A model generated the notes under the pieces. It saw only the letters and a list, made by a program, of their open reading frames with translations. It ran no database searches and was not told where the DNA came from. A stretch of DNA of 64,000 nucleotides, taken from contig CAINVY010000002.1 of the NCBI GenBank assembly GCA_903854335.1, positions 17,556 through 81,555 of the forward strand. Reading direction: 5' to 3'. Positions 62,201 through 64,000 of the stretch are shown piece after piece (the first letter of the stretch is position 1; every line of letters starts with the position of its first letter). The position numbers were made by a program, and so were the translations under genes. The DNA is from an uncultured Candidatus Peregrinibacteria bacterium. GTDB lineage: Bacteria > Patescibacteriota > Gracilibacteria > Peribacterales > Peribacteraceae.

Positions 62201-62344
62201 TCGAAGAATCTTTATAAAGACGTTGGAGACACGATTGATAATTTCTTCGGGAATTCAGTTTACGTTGCCGGAGTCTTTCCGCAATCGGGAACGGTTCTCG
62301 ACCTCCTTCACTACATTCCCCAGAATATGAATGTATCATTTTGA
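59270..62344 (+). CDS. copA: Cu+-type P1B-ATPase with unusual duplicated C-terminal extension
   Basis: [97 protein letters not shown]. Confidence 0.95.
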   Translation: MKSDVIPSSAKRNVRLVLTGMHCASCAKLIEASLNDLKGVNKATVNFAVGNATVLSDESVTDEMLILAVRDAGYEAEILTGKDKYQEQKKRDVEIHDFRWKFVWSLCLSLPMFYFMLLDFFQWLPGANFISPYAGILSLALTIPVQFWIGAGFYKGMWSSLRMKTFNMDSLIAIGTSTAFFYSLMNFLLYAFRSRSVIGLNGAAIPDLYFETAAYLITFVMLGKWLEAKAKGRVSDAILKLMSLQAKSARVVRNGNTFDIDVEKVIAGDCIVIRPGETIPVDGTITKGHSSVDESMLTGESIPVEKQVGDRVIGATLNKNGSFEYTAEKIGSETMLSQIIRLIEEAQGSKAPIQGFADRISAWFVPAVILTAILTFLVWYFVLGAILSFSLMAFTAVIVIACPCALGLATPTAIMVGTGKGAEKGILIKGGEPLEAANMINVIVFDKTGTLTNGKPIVTDVIGIHMSEDEVLLIAASLERSSEHPLAEAIYNFAQEKKLNVFDVEHFEAIPGHGIVGIMKDTKYFFGNRKLMTEMAGLDFTKTKDQLTKLEEQGKTAMILATSTEFLGIIAVADTVKDTTKEAIDLLRKLKIETYMITGDNERTARAIAKQIGITNVLAEVLPEDKANEVKRLQGNGKRVAMVGDGINDAPALAQADLGIAMGSGTDVAMETGGIVIIKNDLRDVVTALELSKETMSKIKQNMFFALFYNIIGIPIAARVFYPLFGLILRPELAGLAMAMSSISVVTNSLLLRLYRPRKKNFLSTIAPACMMIGFTVLFLEFAQFSSRFMMSNAVITASLASNDIISKTNELFTVSGTPELIFDNGDFEFILGVDQLGKALKVTEGSATIPVHGVLLGSQEGFMMRRENEFSNIGDPLKDFAGQKSYSVTGVLAPTGTVLDLAHITQKTALTSLPAGVVLKAIDDKGALKLFYAGDLTLLPDTMKKIIAGSERSNRTKDGKTYRPLFLGAQEAAMMRSKNLYKDVGDTIDNFFGNSVYVAGVFPQSGTVLDLLHYIPQNMNVSF

Positions 62345-62369
62345 GACGTGAAATTGATTCACTATGAAG

Positions 62370-62393
62370 CCAGCCCCGTGTGGGGCTGGTTTT
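62370..62393 (+). terminator. Rho-independent terminator after copA
   Basis: CCAGCCCC-GTGT-GGGGCTGG-TTTT. Confidence 0.88.
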
Positions 62394-62527
62394 GTAGTGT
62401 TTGGCTGAAAAGTTGCAGGATACTAATTTCGAAAAATACGCATTACGGCCATGTTCCTTCAGCCCTAGCGAACGCCTAAACTCGATTCACCCTGCCTACG
62501 TATATCCTCATACCATCGGTTTTCCTG

Positions 62528-64000
62528 ATGAGCGCGGCGATCGTTGCGCTGAGCAGGTCATCCCTACGCAACTTTTCCATTGTTGCATTTTTTCCGGTTG
62601 TCCTCTTCCTCATTACGTACACACGTGTTGGTTCAGTGGAGAAAGCGACCGCCACGCAGACATGCATCAATGCCACAATTTATGCGAGTGTACCTTCTAT
62701 GGATGCCTATTTCGGCTCTTCGTTCCCGGCCGGAAACTATGCTGTTTCGTACGTTTCTGGATGCGTTGGTTACCTTCCACACTCCGCACCAGGTTTCTTT
62801 TCGGTAGCTTGGGATGATAACATAAACATTAAACACGGAGCTTCTCAAGTTTCAGCTCCCGGAGGAGAGAGCGGGGAGGGTGTAGCCGCTTGTGAAGAAG
62901 CAAATGCCAATTCTTCCATTTCGTTTTCTGTTGCAGAGGGGGATGCGATTTGGGTGAATTTCCGTTGGCCTCCTGGCTTTAATTCATGGGATATTTTGCC
63001 AAATGATGGGAATATTACTTGGCAGCTTTGTCCTGTGGCCGAATGTACGTCTGGAGATTGTTGTGACACCTCGACTGATACGTACCAACCGTCATCCACT
63101 CTCTGCCGCTCCGCAGCGGGCGAATGTGATGTCGCGGAATATTGCACGGGATCATCAGCGTCATGTCCCGATGATGCTTTCGCATCCGCCAATGCTTCTT
63201 CTACATGTCGCTCCTCTACCGATTGCGAGGATGCCGGATATTGCACCGGGTCAGCCGCTTCATGTCCTGATAATTTTAAGACCGGCGTTTGCCGTGCCGC
63301 TGTTGACGAATGTGATGTTGCGGAGAGCTGTACAGGATCATCAGCGTCTTGTCCTACCGATGAATACCAGCCTGATGGAACTTCCTGTCTATCCGCAAAT
63401 ACCTGCGGATATATCGGCGTATGTGAGAGCGGGGTATGTGAGGGATACGGATACGGCGAAGCCTGTTCCTCGGAATTTTCATCTGAATCCTCTAGCTCTC
63501 CCTCAACCTGCAACCGTCCGGAAGGATTCTGGGAATGTCAGGGAGAGCAATTCTTGGATTCCTGTCATCAGTGCAATTGCTATCAGGGGGATTTCTGTTC
63601 CAAGTTGGATTCCTGCAAGGATTGTCTCGAAGTCGCTTGTAACGCACACGGCGGCCCCAATGGAGAGAGTTGTCCGGTGGCATGTGACGTCCAGCTCACG
63701 GGACAGAATTGGCAATGCCAATGTGAAGGTTCCTCATCGTTTTCCTCTGGTCCCTGGTGTTATTCAGCCTCCTCAGAAAGTTCTTCTGAGTCATCCGAAT
63801 CTTCCTTGGAGTCCTCTAGCTCTTCCTCTAGCTCTTCCTCCAGCTCATCCACTTCCTCCTCTTCCTCCTCCAGCTCATCTTCGTTCTCGTCTGACTTCTC
63901 GGAATCATTTGGATACTCTTCGGAATTCTCTTCCGAGAATTCTTCCTCGGAGCTTTCCTCGCAGTCGTCGTTCGCATCCGAGTCATCTGAATCCTCCGAA
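62528..64000 (+). CDS. Secreted surface protein with disintegrin-like Cys-rich repeats and long poly-Ser region (3' truncated by window)
   Basis: Manual translation stays open for 491 codons to the window end: signal anchor FSIVAFFPVVLFLITYTRVG; CRSAAGECDVAEYCTGSSASCPDD; CRAAVDECDVAESCTGSSASCPTD; SSSSSSSSSSSSTSSSSSSSSSS. Confidence 0.85.
   Translation, partial: MSAAIVALSRSSLRNFSIVAFFPVVLFLITYTRVGSVEKATATQTCINATIYASVPSMDAYFGSSFPAGNYAVSYVSGCVGYLPHSAPGFFSVAWDDNINIKHGASQVSAPGGESGEGVAACEEANANSSISFSVAEGDAIWVNFRWPPGFNSWDILPNDGNITWQLCPVAECTSGDCCDTSTDTYQPSSTLCRSAAGECDVAEYCTGSSASCPDDAFASANASSTCRSSTDCEDAGYCTGSAASCPDNFKTGVCRAAVDECDVAESCTGSSASCPTDEYQPDGTSCLSANTCGYIGVCESGVCEGYGYGEACSSEFSSESSSSPSTCNRPEGFWECQGEQFLDSCHQCNCYQGDFCSKLDSCKDCLEVACNAHGGPNGESCPVACDVQLTGQNWQCQCEGSSSFSSGPWCYSASSESSSESSESSLESSSSSSSSSSSSSTSSSSSSSSSSFSSDFSESFGYSSEFSSENSSSELSSQSSFASESSESSE

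Noticed and set aside
62845-63513. 222-aa minus-strand ORF
   Set aside because: Antisense to the disintegrin-like surface protein whose + strand frame has signal, Cys and Ser signatures.
63780-63900. Microsatellite-like TCC/AGC tract as a non-coding repeat or CRISPR
   Set aside because: In frame and explained by poly-Ser coding with mixed Ser codons; no spacer/repeat structure.

Overview
This 64 kb window is a gene-dense bacterial chromosome segment. Gene content, serine-rich surface proteins and very compact intergenic regions suggest a Candidate Phyla Radiation (Peregrinibacteria/Peribacteria-like) genome; that taxonomy is an inference. Housekeeping genes include rpsT, ruvX, recA, dnaB, mraY, nadK, purA, prmC, rpsP, khpA, secG, rplI, cca, nfo, dnaK (with a perfect CIRCE operator), obgE, recG, miaA, clpP, tgt and rplU. 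There are two GAPDH paralogs, one next to a class I FBPase, and four tRNA genes: Val-UAC, Ile-UAU, Ala-CGC and Phe-GAA. No rRNA, CRISPR array, prophage or classical IS element was seen. The main unusual observations are: (1) an island at tRNA-Phe in which a GIY-YIG nuclease gene lies between the tRNA and a 34-nt copy of its 3' end, the copy being split by a 20-nt palindrome, followed by a frameshifted gene; (2) an intact paralog of that gene directly behind tRNA-Ile(UAU), the two defining a two-repeat Myb/SANT-like family anchored at tRNA CCA ends; (3) period-7 repeat arrays, mostly with inverted arms, filling intergenic gaps, plus one in-frame heptad array inside miaA; (4) -10-like hexamers placed 6 nt before the start codon of many genes, suggesting pervasive leaderless transcription; (5) a copper operon with unusual domain fusions, including a CopA with a duplicated C-terminal domain; (6) a disintegrin-like Cys-rich, Ser-rich surface protein running off the window end that is missing from the supplied ORF track; (7) a sigma-region-4/HARE-HTH fusion protein; (8) a receiver protein lacking the phospho-acceptor Asp.
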